A DNA stretch of 35,412 nucleotides, from the NCBI GenBank assembly GCA_945641355.1, contig CALZEQ010000035.1, positions 1 to 35,412 of the forward strand, written 5' to 3'. Below are positions 1-7,315 of this stretch, in pieces (the first letter of the stretch is position 1; the number at the start of each line of letters is the position of its first letter). The position numbers and the translations under genes were made by a program. Source of the DNA: an uncultured Mediterranea sp. (lineage in GTDB: Bacteria; Bacteroidota; Bacteroidia; Bacteroidales; Bacteroidaceae). The notes below the pieces were generated by a model, which saw only the letters and a program-made list of their open reading frames with translations, searched no databases and was not told the DNA's origin.

Positions 1-43
1 ACAAAAAAGTGGGAAAATGTGATAGTTTGAAAATAATTATTGC

Positions 44-51
44 TACTTTTG
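44..51 (+). promoter_or_regulatory. probable promoter of the thr operon (-7 element)
   Basis: TACTTTTG matches the Bacteroidota -7 consensus TAnnTTTG. Transcription would start near 58, leaving about 28 nt before the leader peptide start at 87. A TTTG lies at 26-29, but the 14-nt spacing is shorter than the usual 19 or so, so the -33 element is uncertain. Confidence 0.55.
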
Positions 52-86
52 TGGCACTTTTCAGAAGTGTAAGAAACAAGACGAAT

Positions 87-152
87 ATGAACAAGTACTA
101 TCTACATACAGTCACATCCATGTGTACCTTCACCACAACCCCTCGGGGTTAG
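87..152 (+). CDS. threonine-rich leader peptide (candidate thrL)
   Basis: A 21-codon open frame starts at ATG 87 and stops at TAG 150. Six of its residues are threonine (positions 8, 10, 14, 16, 17 and 18), four of them in the last eight codons. It lies between the likely promoter and thrA and is followed by a hairpin with a T run. This is the layout of translational attenuators of amino-acid operons such as thrL in enterobacteria, where ribosome stalling on Thr codons controls termination. There is no strong Shine-Dalgarno, as is normal here. The assignment rests on codon content and position; the peptide resembles no thrL sequence I know. Confidence 0.62.
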   Translation: MNKYYLHTVTSMCTFTTTPRG

Positions 153-163
153 GGATAGTATTT

Positions 164-190
164 TGTGTTTCTACGCGATACACGTTTTTT
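164..190 (+). terminator. candidate attenuator terminator of the thr leader
   Basis: TGTGT (164-168) pairs with ACACG (180-184), including one G-U pair. After a T-T mismatch, TC (170-171) can pair with GA (177-178). The stem runs directly into six T's (185-190). The stem is short, so intrinsic strength is uncertain. An upstream hairpin AACCC/GGGTT (137-150) overlaps the leader's stop codon. UGUGUA at 121-126 could pair with 179-184 and compete with the terminator, but I could not assemble a full classical antiterminator model. Confidence 0.5.
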
Positions 191-294
191 CAGCATCAAT
201 TCTTACTTAATCAGAAGACCGGACAGAGGGCAATGTGCATAGATGCACTTCGTCATCTGGTCAGTACATTGATAACAACAAACTATACAACATA

Positions 295-2727
295 ATGAAA
301 GTAATGAAATTCGGCGGGACATCCGTAGGTTCCGTCAACAGTATTTTGAGTGTCAAGCGCATCGTTGAGTCCGTCAACGAGCCGGTCATTGTAGTTGTCT
401 CTGCCTTGGGCGGTATTACAGACCAGTTGATCAGCATTTCAAAGATGGCTGCTCAGGGTGATGCGGCTTACGAAGAGGGATATTGCGAGATGGTACGCCG
501 GCATGAAGAGATGGTGGAAGCCGTCATTCCTGCAGGCGATGCACGGGACAGGTTGCTGGCCCGTGTTCATGCACTGCTCAGTGAACTGAAGAACATTTTC
601 CAAGGCATCTATCTGATTCGAGACCTCTCACCCAAGACGAGTGATACGATTGTAAGCTATGGTGAACGGCTCTCATCCATCATTGCAGCCGAACTGACCG
701 GTGCCGAATGGTACGATTCGCGTACCTTCATGAAGACGGAAAAGAAGCATTCCAAACATGTGCTGGATGCCGAATTGACCAACGAACTGATTCGACGTAC
801 CTTTGCCCACAGACCCCGACGGGCTTTGGTGCCCGGTTTTATCTCTACGGACAAGGTGAGCGGTGATGTCACCAACCTGGGACGTGGAGGGTCGGACTAT
901 ACCGCAGCGGTGATAGCGGCAGCGCTGGATGCAGAGGTGCTGGAGATATGGACGGATGTGGACGGATTTATGACGGCCGATCCGCGCGTCATCTCCACGG
1001 CCTATACAATTAATGAACTGAGCTATGTAGAGGCCACCGAGCTGTGCAACTTCGGAGCCAAGGTGGTGTATCCGCCTACCATCTACCCTGTGTGCCACAA
1101 GAATATCCCTATCTGGATAAAGAATACGTTTAACCCTCAGGGAACAGGTACCGTCATCAAGCAGAAGGTATCCGATCCGCACAGCAAGGCCATCAAGGGT
1201 ATCTCTTCTATCAATGACACCAGTCTGATTACGGTACAAGGTCTGGGTATGGTTGGCGTAATCGGTGTGAACTACCGGATATTCAAGGCGTTGGCCAAGA
1301 ATGGCATCAGCGTGTTCATGGTGTCGCAGGCATCTTCGGAGAATTCCACCTCCATCGGTGTGCGCAATGCCGACGCCGACCTGGCCTGTGACGTACTGAA
1401 CGAGGAGTTTGCCAAGGAAATAGAGATGGGAGAAATCTCTCCCGTTCAGGCGGAGAAGGGACTGGCCACGGTAGCTATTGTAGGTGAGAATATGAAGCAT
1501 ACGCCGGGTATTGCAGGCAAACTGTTCGGAACCCTGGGACGCAACGGCATCAGCGTGATAGCCTGTGCCCAAGGAGCGTCCGAGACAAACATCTCGTTTG
1601 TGGTAGAGTCGCGCTTCCTGCGCAAGTCGTTGAATGTCATACATGACTCCTTCTTCCTCTCCGAATATCAGGTACTGAACCTCTTCATCTGCGGCATCGG
1701 TACGGTGGGTGGCAGTCTGATAGAGCAGATACACAGCCAACGCTGGAAGCTGATGCAGGAAAACGGACTGCAACTGAATGTGGTGGGCATTGCTGATGCC
1801 TCCAGAGCCTTGTTCTGCCGTGAAGGCATCGAACTCTCCAACTACCGTGATGAGCTGAAGGCGAAAGGGAAGGAAAGTTCGCTGGATACGCTGCGTAGCG
1901 AAATCATCGGCATGAACATCTTCAACTCGGTGTTTGTTGATTGTACGGCCAGTGCCGGTGTGGCTTCGCTGTATCGCGACCTGCTGTCGCACAATGTTTC
2001 CGTGGTGGCTGCCAACAAGATTGCGGCTTCATCGGAATATGAAAACTACCGTGAACTGAAGCAGATAGCCCGTCAGCGTGGTGTGAAGTATCTGTTCGAG
2101 ACCAACGTAGGTGCGGGACTGCCCATCATCAATACCATCAACGACTTGATACACAGTGGCGACAAGATACTGAAGATTGAGGCGGTGTTGAGTGGCACGT
2201 TGAACTATATATTCAACAAACTGAGTGCCGACGTACCCTTCAGCCGTACCATCAAGCTGGCGCAGGAGGAACGCTATTCCGAACCCGATCCGCGCATCGA
2301 CCTGAGCGGTACGGACGTAATCCGCAAACTGGTGATTCTGGCCCGTGAGGCAGGCTATCGCATCGAGCAGAGTGATGTAGAGAAGCATCTCTTCGTGCCC
2401 GACGACTTCTTTGAAGGTACGCTGGAGAACTTCTGGCAGAAGGTACCTGCATTGGACGCTGACTTCGAGGCGCGGCGGCAGGTACTGGAGGCTGAAGGAA
2501 AGCGTTGGCGCTTCGTGGCTCGTCTGGAGGATGGCAAAGCATCCGTCGGACTGCAAGAGGTGGATGCCACGCATCCCTTCTACGGTCTGGAGGGTAGTAA
2601 CAACATCATCTTGCTGACCACCGAACGATACAAGGAATATCCGATGATGATTCAGGGGTATGGAGCCGGTGCCGGTGTGACGGCTGCCGGCGTGTTTGCC
2701 GACATCATGAGCATAGCCAATGTATGA
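295..2727 (+). CDS. thrA: bifunctional aspartate kinase / homoserine dehydrogenase I
   Basis: Catalyses the first and third steps from aspartate to homoserine: ATP-dependent phosphorylation of aspartate and NAD(P)H-dependent reduction of aspartate semialdehyde. The 810-residue protein begins with the kinase motif KFGGTSVG (residues 5-12). Paired ACT-type regulatory domains follow at about 310-450, then a Rossmann motif GIGTVGG near 467-473 and the homoserine dehydrogenase motif SGTLNYIF near 633-640. The length equals that of fused ThrA in Bacteroides and Escherichia. ATG 295 is chosen because an in-frame GTG at 235 would add 20 unrelated residues; ATG 304 is also possible. The ACT domains suggest threonine feedback, and the leader adds transcriptional control. 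Confidence 0.96.
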   Translation: MKVMKFGGTSVGSVNSILSVKRIVESVNEPVIVVVSALGGITDQLISISKMAAQGDAAYEEGYCEMVRRHEEMVEAVIPAGDARDRLLARVHALLSELKNIFQGIYLIRDLSPKTSDTIVSYGERLSSIIAAELTGAEWYDSRTFMKTEKKHSKHVLDAELTNELIRRTFAHRPRRALVPGFISTDKVSGDVTNLGRGGSDYTAAVIAAALDAEVLEIWTDVDGFMTADPRVISTAYTINELSYVEATELCNFGAKVVYPPTIYPVCHKNIPIWIKNTFNPQGTGTVIKQKVSDPHSKAIKGISSINDTSLITVQGLGMVGVIGVNYRIFKALAKNGISVFMVSQASSENSTSIGVRNADADLACDVLNEEFAKEIEMGEISPVQAEKGLATVAIVGENMKHTPGIAGKLFGTLGRNGISVIACAQGASETNISFVVESRFLRKSLNVIHDSFFLSEYQVLNLFICGIGTVGGSLIEQIHSQRWKLMQENGLQLNVVGIADASRALFCREGIELSNYRDELKAKGKESSLDTLRSEIIGMNIFNSVFVDCTASAGVASLYRDLLSHNVSVVAANKIAASSEYENYRELKQIARQRGVKYLFETNVGAGLPIINTINDLIHSGDKILKIEAVLSGTLNYIFNKLSADVPFSRTIKLAQEERYSEPDPRIDLSGTDVIRKLVILAREAGYRIEQSDVEKHLFVPDDFFEGTLENFWQKVPALDADFEARRQVLEAEGKRWRFVARLEDGKASVGLQEVDATHPFYGLEGSNNIILLTTERYKEYPMMIQGYGAGAGVTAAGVFADIMSIANV

Positions 2728-2754
2728 TGCTGATAAATAGAGGAGGGGAATGAG

Positions 2755-3969
2755 ATGAAGCATATCATCATACTGGGCGACGGCATGGCCGACTGGCCGG
2801 TAGAAGAATTGGGAGGCCGGACGCTGCTGCAGGCGGCACATACACCCTATATGGACAAGCTGGCTCGGGAGGGGCGTAACGGACGTCTGGTGACGGTGGC
2901 TCCGGGATTCCATCCGGGCAGTGAAGTAGCCAACATGTCGGTGCTTGGATACGACTTGCCACGTGTGTACGAAGGACGCGGGCCGTTGGAAGCGGCCAGC
3001 ATCGGCATCGATTTGCAACCGGGTGACCTGGCCTTGCGCTGCAACATCATCTGTGTACAGGATGAGAAAATCAAAAATCATTCGGCTGGTCACATTACGA
3101 CGGAAGAGGCCGATGTGCTGGTGCGCTATCTGCAGGAACAGTTGGGAGATGAACGGGTACATTTCTATACCGGAGTACAGTACCGGCATCTGCTGGTGAT
3201 AAAGGGGGGAGACAAACACATTGTCTGCACACCGCCTCACGATGTGCCGGGACAACCTTTCCGCCCGTTGCTGGTGAAGGCCGAGAACGATGCGGCGACG
3301 GAAACGGCATCGTTGCTGAACGAGTTGATTCTGCGTTCGCAGGAGGTGCTGAAGGACCATCCGCTGAACCTGAAGCGCATCCGTGAAGGCAAAGATCCGG
3401 CCAACAGCATCTGGCCTTGGGGCGGAGGCTATCGGCCTCGGATGGATTTGCTGGGCGAAAGATTTCCCCAGGTAAAGTCGGGCTCGGTCATCTCTGCCGT
3501 AGACCTGATACGGGGTATCGGTTACTATGCAGGCTTGGACCGGTTGGACGTAGAGGGAGCAACCGGTCTGTACAATACCAACTACGAGAACAAAGTGGCA
3601 GCTGCACTGGAGGCACTGCGCAGGCAAGACTTCGTCTATCTGCACATAGAGGCCAGTGATGAGGCGGGGCACGAAGGTAACGTAGAGTTGAAGATGCAAA
3701 CTATAGAGAATCTGGACCGCCGGGCCGTGGGTCCCATCTATGAAGCGGTAAAGGAGTGGCAGGAACCGGTGGCCATCGCCGTATTGCCCGACCATCCTAC
3801 GCCCTGCCGGCACCGTACACATACGGCTGAGCCGGTGCCTTTCCTGATATGGTATCGCGGTATCGAACCGGATGCCGTGCAGACATTCGACGAGGTGGCT
3901 GCCTGCAACGGATGCTATGGCCTGCTGAAGGAGGACGGATTCATACAGACGTTTATGTCGCTGCCCTGA
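2755..3969 (+). CDS. apgM: cofactor-independent phosphoglycerate mutase-family protein; probable homoserine kinase of the thr operon
   Basis: A 404-residue protein of the alkaline-phosphatase superfamily, archaeal-type (ApgM) iPGM branch. Visible metal and catalytic residues: D9 in GDG, S56 in GSEVAN (the phosphorylated serine position), D302 and H306 in ASDEAGHEG, D346-H347 in PDH, and H356. It lies between thrA and thrC, where thrB normally sits, and no GHMP-type homoserine kinase is in the window. The related family model TIGR02535 is named proposed homoserine kinase for exactly this context. A perfect AGGAGG (2741-2746) sits 8 nt before the ATG. The function as homoserine kinase is inferred from family and operon position; phosphoglycerate mutase activity cannot be excluded. 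Confidence 0.9.
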   Translation: MKHIIILGDGMADWPVEELGGRTLLQAAHTPYMDKLAREGRNGRLVTVAPGFHPGSEVANMSVLGYDLPRVYEGRGPLEAASIGIDLQPGDLALRCNIICVQDEKIKNHSAGHITTEEADVLVRYLQEQLGDERVHFYTGVQYRHLLVIKGGDKHIVCTPPHDVPGQPFRPLLVKAENDAATETASLLNELILRSQEVLKDHPLNLKRIREGKDPANSIWPWGGGYRPRMDLLGERFPQVKSGSVISAVDLIRGIGYYAGLDRLDVEGATGLYNTNYENKVAAALEALRRQDFVYLHIEASDEAGHEGNVELKMQTIENLDRRAVGPIYEAVKEWQEPVAIAVLPDHPTPCRHRTHTAEPVPFLIWYRGIEPDAVQTFDEVAACNGCYGLLKEDGFIQTFMSLP

Positions 3970-4030
3970 CTGGTTGCTTCTACAGAGATGATGGAGCAAA
4001 TGCAAAACTTGATTGATAAAAAGAAGAAAT

Positions 4031-5344
4031 ATGAACTATTACAGTACAAACAGACAGGCACCCGAGGCAAGCCTTGAGGAGGCCGTTGTGAAGGGACTGG
4101 CATCGGATAAGGGACTCTTTATGCCCCGCACTATCCGGCCTTTGCCTCAGTCGTTTTTCGACACCATCGAGAGTCTCTCGTTTCAGGAGATAGCCTATCG
4201 GGTGGCTGATGCTTTTTTTGGAGAAGACGTTCCTGCCGATACGCTGAAGCAGATTGTGTACGACACGCTGAGTTTCGATGTCCCGTTAGTGAAGGTGACC
4301 GATTCCATCTACTCATTGGAGTTGTTCCATGGACCGACCTTGGCCTTCAAGGATGTGGGTGGACGCTTTATGGCCCGTCTGCTGGGCTATTTCATCCGTA
4401 AGGAGGGCAAACGGCAGGTGAATGTGCTGGTGGCCACCAGCGGTGACACGGGTAGTGCCGTAGCCAACGGCTTCCTGGGTGTGGAGGGAATTCACGTCTA
4501 TGTGCTTTATCCGAAGGGTAAGGTGAGCGAAATACAGGAGAAGCAGTTTACCACCCTGGGACAGAACATTACGGCACTGGAGGTAGACGGTACCTTTGAC
4601 GACTGCCAGGCACTGGTGAAGGCTGCCTTCATGGACAAGGAACTGAACGACCACATGCAGTTGACCAGCGCCAATTCCATCAATGTGGCCCGTTTCCTGC
4701 CGCAGGCCTTCTACTACTTCTATGCCTACGCACAGTGGAAGCGTATGTGCGGTGCTGACGGAGGGGGCGTGGCTCCGGTGGTGTGTGTGCCCAGCGGAAA
4801 CTTCGGCAACATCACGGCAGGCCTCTTCGGCAAACGGATGGGGCTGCCTGTGGGACGCTTCATCGCCGCCAATAATCGCAACGACATCTTCTACCAATAC
4901 CTTCAGACGGGGCAGTACGCTCCTCGTGCGTCGGTGGCTACCATTGCCAACGCCATGGACGTAGGTGCTCCAAGTAACTTTGCCCGCGTGCTCGATCTCT
5001 ACGGAGAGAGTCATCAGGCCATCTGTGCCGACATCAGCGGTGCAACCTACAGCAATGAGCAGATAGCTGACACCATGAGGCAGGTATGGCAGCAACACCG
5101 TTATCTGCTGGATCCGCATGGTGCATGTGGTTGTCGGGCTCTTATGGAGGGATTGCATCCCGGTGAAACAGGTATCTTCCTGGAGACAGCCCATCCGGCC
5201 AAGTTCAAGGACACCGTGGAGCAGATTATCGGTCAGCCGGTAGCCATTCCCGAGAAATTGCAGGCCTTCTTGCGCGGAGAGAAGCAGAGCGTGCCTATGA
5301 CACGCGATTTTGCTGACTTTAAATCCTATCTGTTGCATGAATAG
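4031..5344 (+). CDS. thrC: threonine synthase
   Basis: PLP enzyme converting O-phosphohomoserine to threonine, the last pathway step. The 437-residue protein starts MNYYSTNRQAPEA, typical of ThrC. The PLP lysine is K107 in LAFKDVGGRF, the same number as in Escherichia coli. The phosphate-binding segment TSGDTGSA is present, as is VPSGNFGN. ATG 4031 is preferred over an in-frame TTG at 4013, which would add six residues. It lies 61 nt after the preceding gene with no terminator between, so co-transcription is likely. Its 3' end overlaps the next gene by 8 nt. Confidence 0.96.
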   Translation: MNYYSTNRQAPEASLEEAVVKGLASDKGLFMPRTIRPLPQSFFDTIESLSFQEIAYRVADAFFGEDVPADTLKQIVYDTLSFDVPLVKVTDSIYSLELFHGPTLAFKDVGGRFMARLLGYFIRKEGKRQVNVLVATSGDTGSAVANGFLGVEGIHVYVLYPKGKVSEIQEKQFTTLGQNITALEVDGTFDDCQALVKAAFMDKELNDHMQLTSANSINVARFLPQAFYYFYAYAQWKRMCGADGGGVAPVVCVPSGNFGNITAGLFGKRMGLPVGRFIAANNRNDIFYQYLQTGQYAPRASVATIANAMDVGAPSNFARVLDLYGESHQAICADISGATYSNEQIADTMRQVWQQHRYLLDPHGACGCRALMEGLHPGETGIFLETAHPAKFKDTVEQIIGQPVAIPEKLQAFLRGEKQSVPMTRDFADFKSYLLHE

Positions 5345-6221
5345 TCTGTTTGCATTCCCCGTTTGGCTGCTTGCCGCCTCCCCCGCCGCACAGACAGGGG
5401 AGGGGAGCGGTAAGGTGGCCCAGCTGTTGGAACAGCTCTTCGCCTGGGGTGTGTCTGCCGGTGGTCATCTGATAGGAGCATTGATTGTCTTTGTGGTGGG
5501 TCGCTTCCTCATGGCTTTCATCAACCGGTTGGTAGCCAATATACTGACACGCCGTAAGGTTGATGTAGGTGTGCAGACCTTTACCAAGAGTCTGGTCAAC
5601 ATCCTGCTTACGGTGTTGCTGATAATAGCTGTTGTCGGGAAATTGGGTGTAGAGACCAGCTCGTTTGCTGCTTTGCTGGCATCGGCCGGTGTGGCAGTAG
5701 GTATGGCGCTCTCCGGCAATCTGCAGAACTTTGCCGGAGGATTGATTGTGCTGCTGTTCCGTCCCTTCAAGGTAGGAGATTGGATAGAAGCACAAGGCGC
5801 ATCGGGCACTGTGCGCGAGATACAGATATTTCACACCATCCTGACCACCGGCGACAACAAGGTGATCTACATACCCAACGGCTCCATCAGCAGCGGTTCC
5901 ATTGTCAACTACAGCCGCGAGGAGAACCGTCGCATCGAGTGGATAGTCGGTGTAGAGTATGGCGAGGACTTGGGTAAGGTGGAGGCGTGTGTACGGCGCA
6001 TCATGGCAGCCGACTCCCGTATTCTGTCTGCACCCGCCCCTTTTGTGGCCCTTCATGCCTTGGATGCCAGCAGCGTGAATGTTGTCATCCGTGCCTGGGT
6101 GAAGGGAGCTGATTATTGGGGTGTATATTTCGATATGAACCGCTCCATCTACGATACCTTCAACCGTGAAGGCATCGGCTTCCCCTTCCCGCAGCTCACC
6201 GTACATCAGGCAGCCGATTGA
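5337..6221 (+). CDS. mscS: small-conductance mechanosensitive channel (MscS family)
   Basis: Inner-membrane channel that opens under membrane tension and releases solutes on hypo-osmotic shock. In the 294-residue product, hydrophobic segments lie near residues 42-63, 85-103 and 108-141. The third contains the Gly/Ala-rich pore helix AGVAVGMALSGN (117-128), followed by LLFRPFKVGDWIE, the start of the cytoplasmic beta domain. The first 16 residues are also hydrophobic and may be a signal-like segment. ATG 5337 overlaps the thrC stop (ATGAATAG), suggesting translational coupling. A start at 5310 would add nine residues and overlap thrC further. Why a channel sits in a threonine operon is not evident. 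Confidence 0.93.
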   Translation: MNSLFAFPVWLLAASPAAQTGEGSGKVAQLLEQLFAWGVSAGGHLIGALIVFVVGRFLMAFINRLVANILTRRKVDVGVQTFTKSLVNILLTVLLIIAVVGKLGVETSSFAALLASAGVAVGMALSGNLQNFAGGLIVLLFRPFKVGDWIEAQGASGTVREIQIFHTILTTGDNKVIYIPNGSISSGSIVNYSREENRRIEWIVGVEYGEDLGKVEACVRRIMAADSRILSAPAPFVALHALDASSVNVVIRAWVKGADYWGVYFDMNRSIYDTFNREGIGFPFPQLTVHQAAD

Positions 6222-6272
6222 TGGGCTTCTCCAATCGTTCAGTATCCTCGTTATGAAGATTTAACTATTTGT

Positions 6273-6318
6273 ATAGTGCTGAAGGATAGCGTGTTATGAA
6301 ATGTATGCACTATCTTTT
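6273..6318 (+). terminator. possible terminator of the thr-mscS operon
   Basis: ATAGTGC (6273-6279) is the exact reverse complement of GCACTAT (6307-6313), followed by CTTTT. The 27-nt loop is long and the stem only 7 bp, so this is a weak intrinsic terminator candidate. It lies between the mscS stop and the next promoter. Confidence 0.4.
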
Positions 6319-6333
6319 AACACTTTGTGTCCG

Positions 6334-6364
6334 GTTGCCTATATCGATTTATTTTTTATCTTTG
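6334..6364 (+). promoter_or_regulatory. promoter of the 259-aa gene
   Basis: The -7 element TATCTTTG (6357-6364) matches TAnnTTTG exactly. A -33-like GTTG at 6334-6337 lies 19 nt upstream. Transcription should begin around 6371, about 42 nt before the ATG at 6413. Confidence 0.65.
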
Positions 6365-6412
6365 TACAGCAATGTGACAGACACGTTGTGAATCAATAAA
6401 AGATAAAATCGT

Positions 6413-7192
6413 ATGGATACAATGGTAAAACTGGTACATGAGCTTCTGGATACAACAGAGGTTCCTACGGCTTGTTTGCAACGCATCAACGAAGTCTTGT
6501 TGAAGGATTTTCAGCTCTCATTGGGCGGATACCTCATCCTCTATCCCAAGGAGGTGGAGATATTTTATGTCAACCGGAAGGGACGGCATCCCTTTATTGA
6601 CACCAATATGCACTGCATGATGGATCCTAAAACCAATGCGGAAATCTGGGCCATGCAGTCGGGACGTCTGGGTCGGGTCTATATGCACCGCAAGGGACTG
6701 GGAGGCATGGATATCTGTCTGTCTGACAGTACCGACTACGCGCTCTGTTGCACCATCAAGGCGGCCGAGGTCAACGGAACGGAATGTTGGAGCCAGTTGA
6801 AGGTACGTAATGCTGTGCTCGATGCCATCTGCATTCATGAAGGGCTCCCCATCAATCTGGAGACGCGCGTCAAGTTGATGGAACGTCTCAACCAACCTTG
6901 CGCAGTCACGCTGCTGTCGCCTCGCGAGCAGCCGTTGCAGGGTGAGGTCTATCATTTGCATCGTCGTTCACTGCGCAGACGCGACAAGAATGCTTCGTTG
7001 CCATTACGCTCTTTCATGGATATTTGGAATAAAAATTTCCAGATGGGCAATGTTCAGAGGGTCAATCTGTACATGGCAGCCCATCCCGATGAGAATGTGC
7101 TGGACGTGCTGCGTCGCAACCAGTTCCGCTATATACCGGCTGAAATCAAGGCACGTTACAAGCTGGATCGCAAGGTGAAACTCTATGAATAG
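6413..7192 (+). CDS. uncharacterised 259-aa protein
   Basis: I do not recognise the family. The protein has no signal peptide or membrane segment and looks cytoplasmic. Its most structured part is about residues 75-140, with GRLGRVYMHRKGLGGMDICL and then repeated Cys and His residues (CC near residue 105). A strongly basic stretch, LHRRSLRRRDK, lies near residues 183-193. The C-terminal third is rich in Asn, Arg and aromatic residues. The gene has its own promoter and is not tightly linked to the genes on either side. Its codon use looks like that of its neighbours, so a real gene is likely. A nucleic-acid-binding role would fit the basic patch, but that is a guess. Confidence 0.85.
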   Translation: MDTMVKLVHELLDTTEVPTACLQRINEVLLKDFQLSLGGYLILYPKEVEIFYVNRKGRHPFIDTNMHCMMDPKTNAEIWAMQSGRLGRVYMHRKGLGGMDICLSDSTDYALCCTIKAAEVNGTECWSQLKVRNAVLDAICIHEGLPINLETRVKLMERLNQPCAVTLLSPREQPLQGEVYHLHRRSLRRRDKNASLPLRSFMDIWNKNFQMGNVQRVNLYMAAHPDENVLDVLRRNQFRYIPAEIKARYKLDRKVKLYE

Positions 7193-7209
7193 TGCAATTC
7201 CCCGCTTCC

Positions 7210-7262
7210 CCCCTTCCTTTTTCCTACTATATTCCTTATATTTGTCCGGTAGAAGGAAGGGG
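7210..7262. repeat. inverted repeat enclosing a promoter -7 element
   Basis: CCCCTTCC (7210-7217) and GGAAGGGG (7255-7262) are exact reverse complements, with CTAC (7224-7227) and GTAG (7249-7252) adding inner pairing. The loop contains TATATTTG. It could act as a terminator for the 259-aa gene (no T run follows) or as an operator over the kinase promoter. Confidence 0.5.
7237..7244 (+). promoter_or_regulatory. promoter -7 element of the sugar kinase gene
   Basis: TATATTTG matches TAnnTTTG exactly and lies in the loop of the 7210-7262 inverted repeat. No TTG is seen at the expected -33 position. Transcription would start near 7251, giving a 5' leader of about 65 nt that includes a GGGG/CCCC hairpin (7259-7274). 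Confidence 0.5.
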
Positions 7263-7315
7263 ACGATTGTACCCCTCCTGCTGAAAAGAATAGGAACTGC
7301 TAATAACAAGTGAAT

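Noticed and set aside
235..294. N-terminal extension of ThrA from GTG 235
   Set aside because: The added residues are unlike ThrA proteins, which start at MKVMKFGGTSVG; the normal length is reached from ATG 295.
2029..4005. Long antisense open frame opposite thrA and the homoserine-kinase-like gene
   Set aside because: It mirrors the codon bias of two well-supported genes, has no recognisable domains and no promoter. Similar frames opposite thrA (673-1992), the receptor (9561-11258) and fucI (11343-13136) were dropped for the same reason.
3988..4078. Small frame MMEQMQNLIDKKKK overlapping the thrC start
   Set aside because: It overlaps thrC out of frame, is short and A-rich, and probably arises from the A-rich translation start region.
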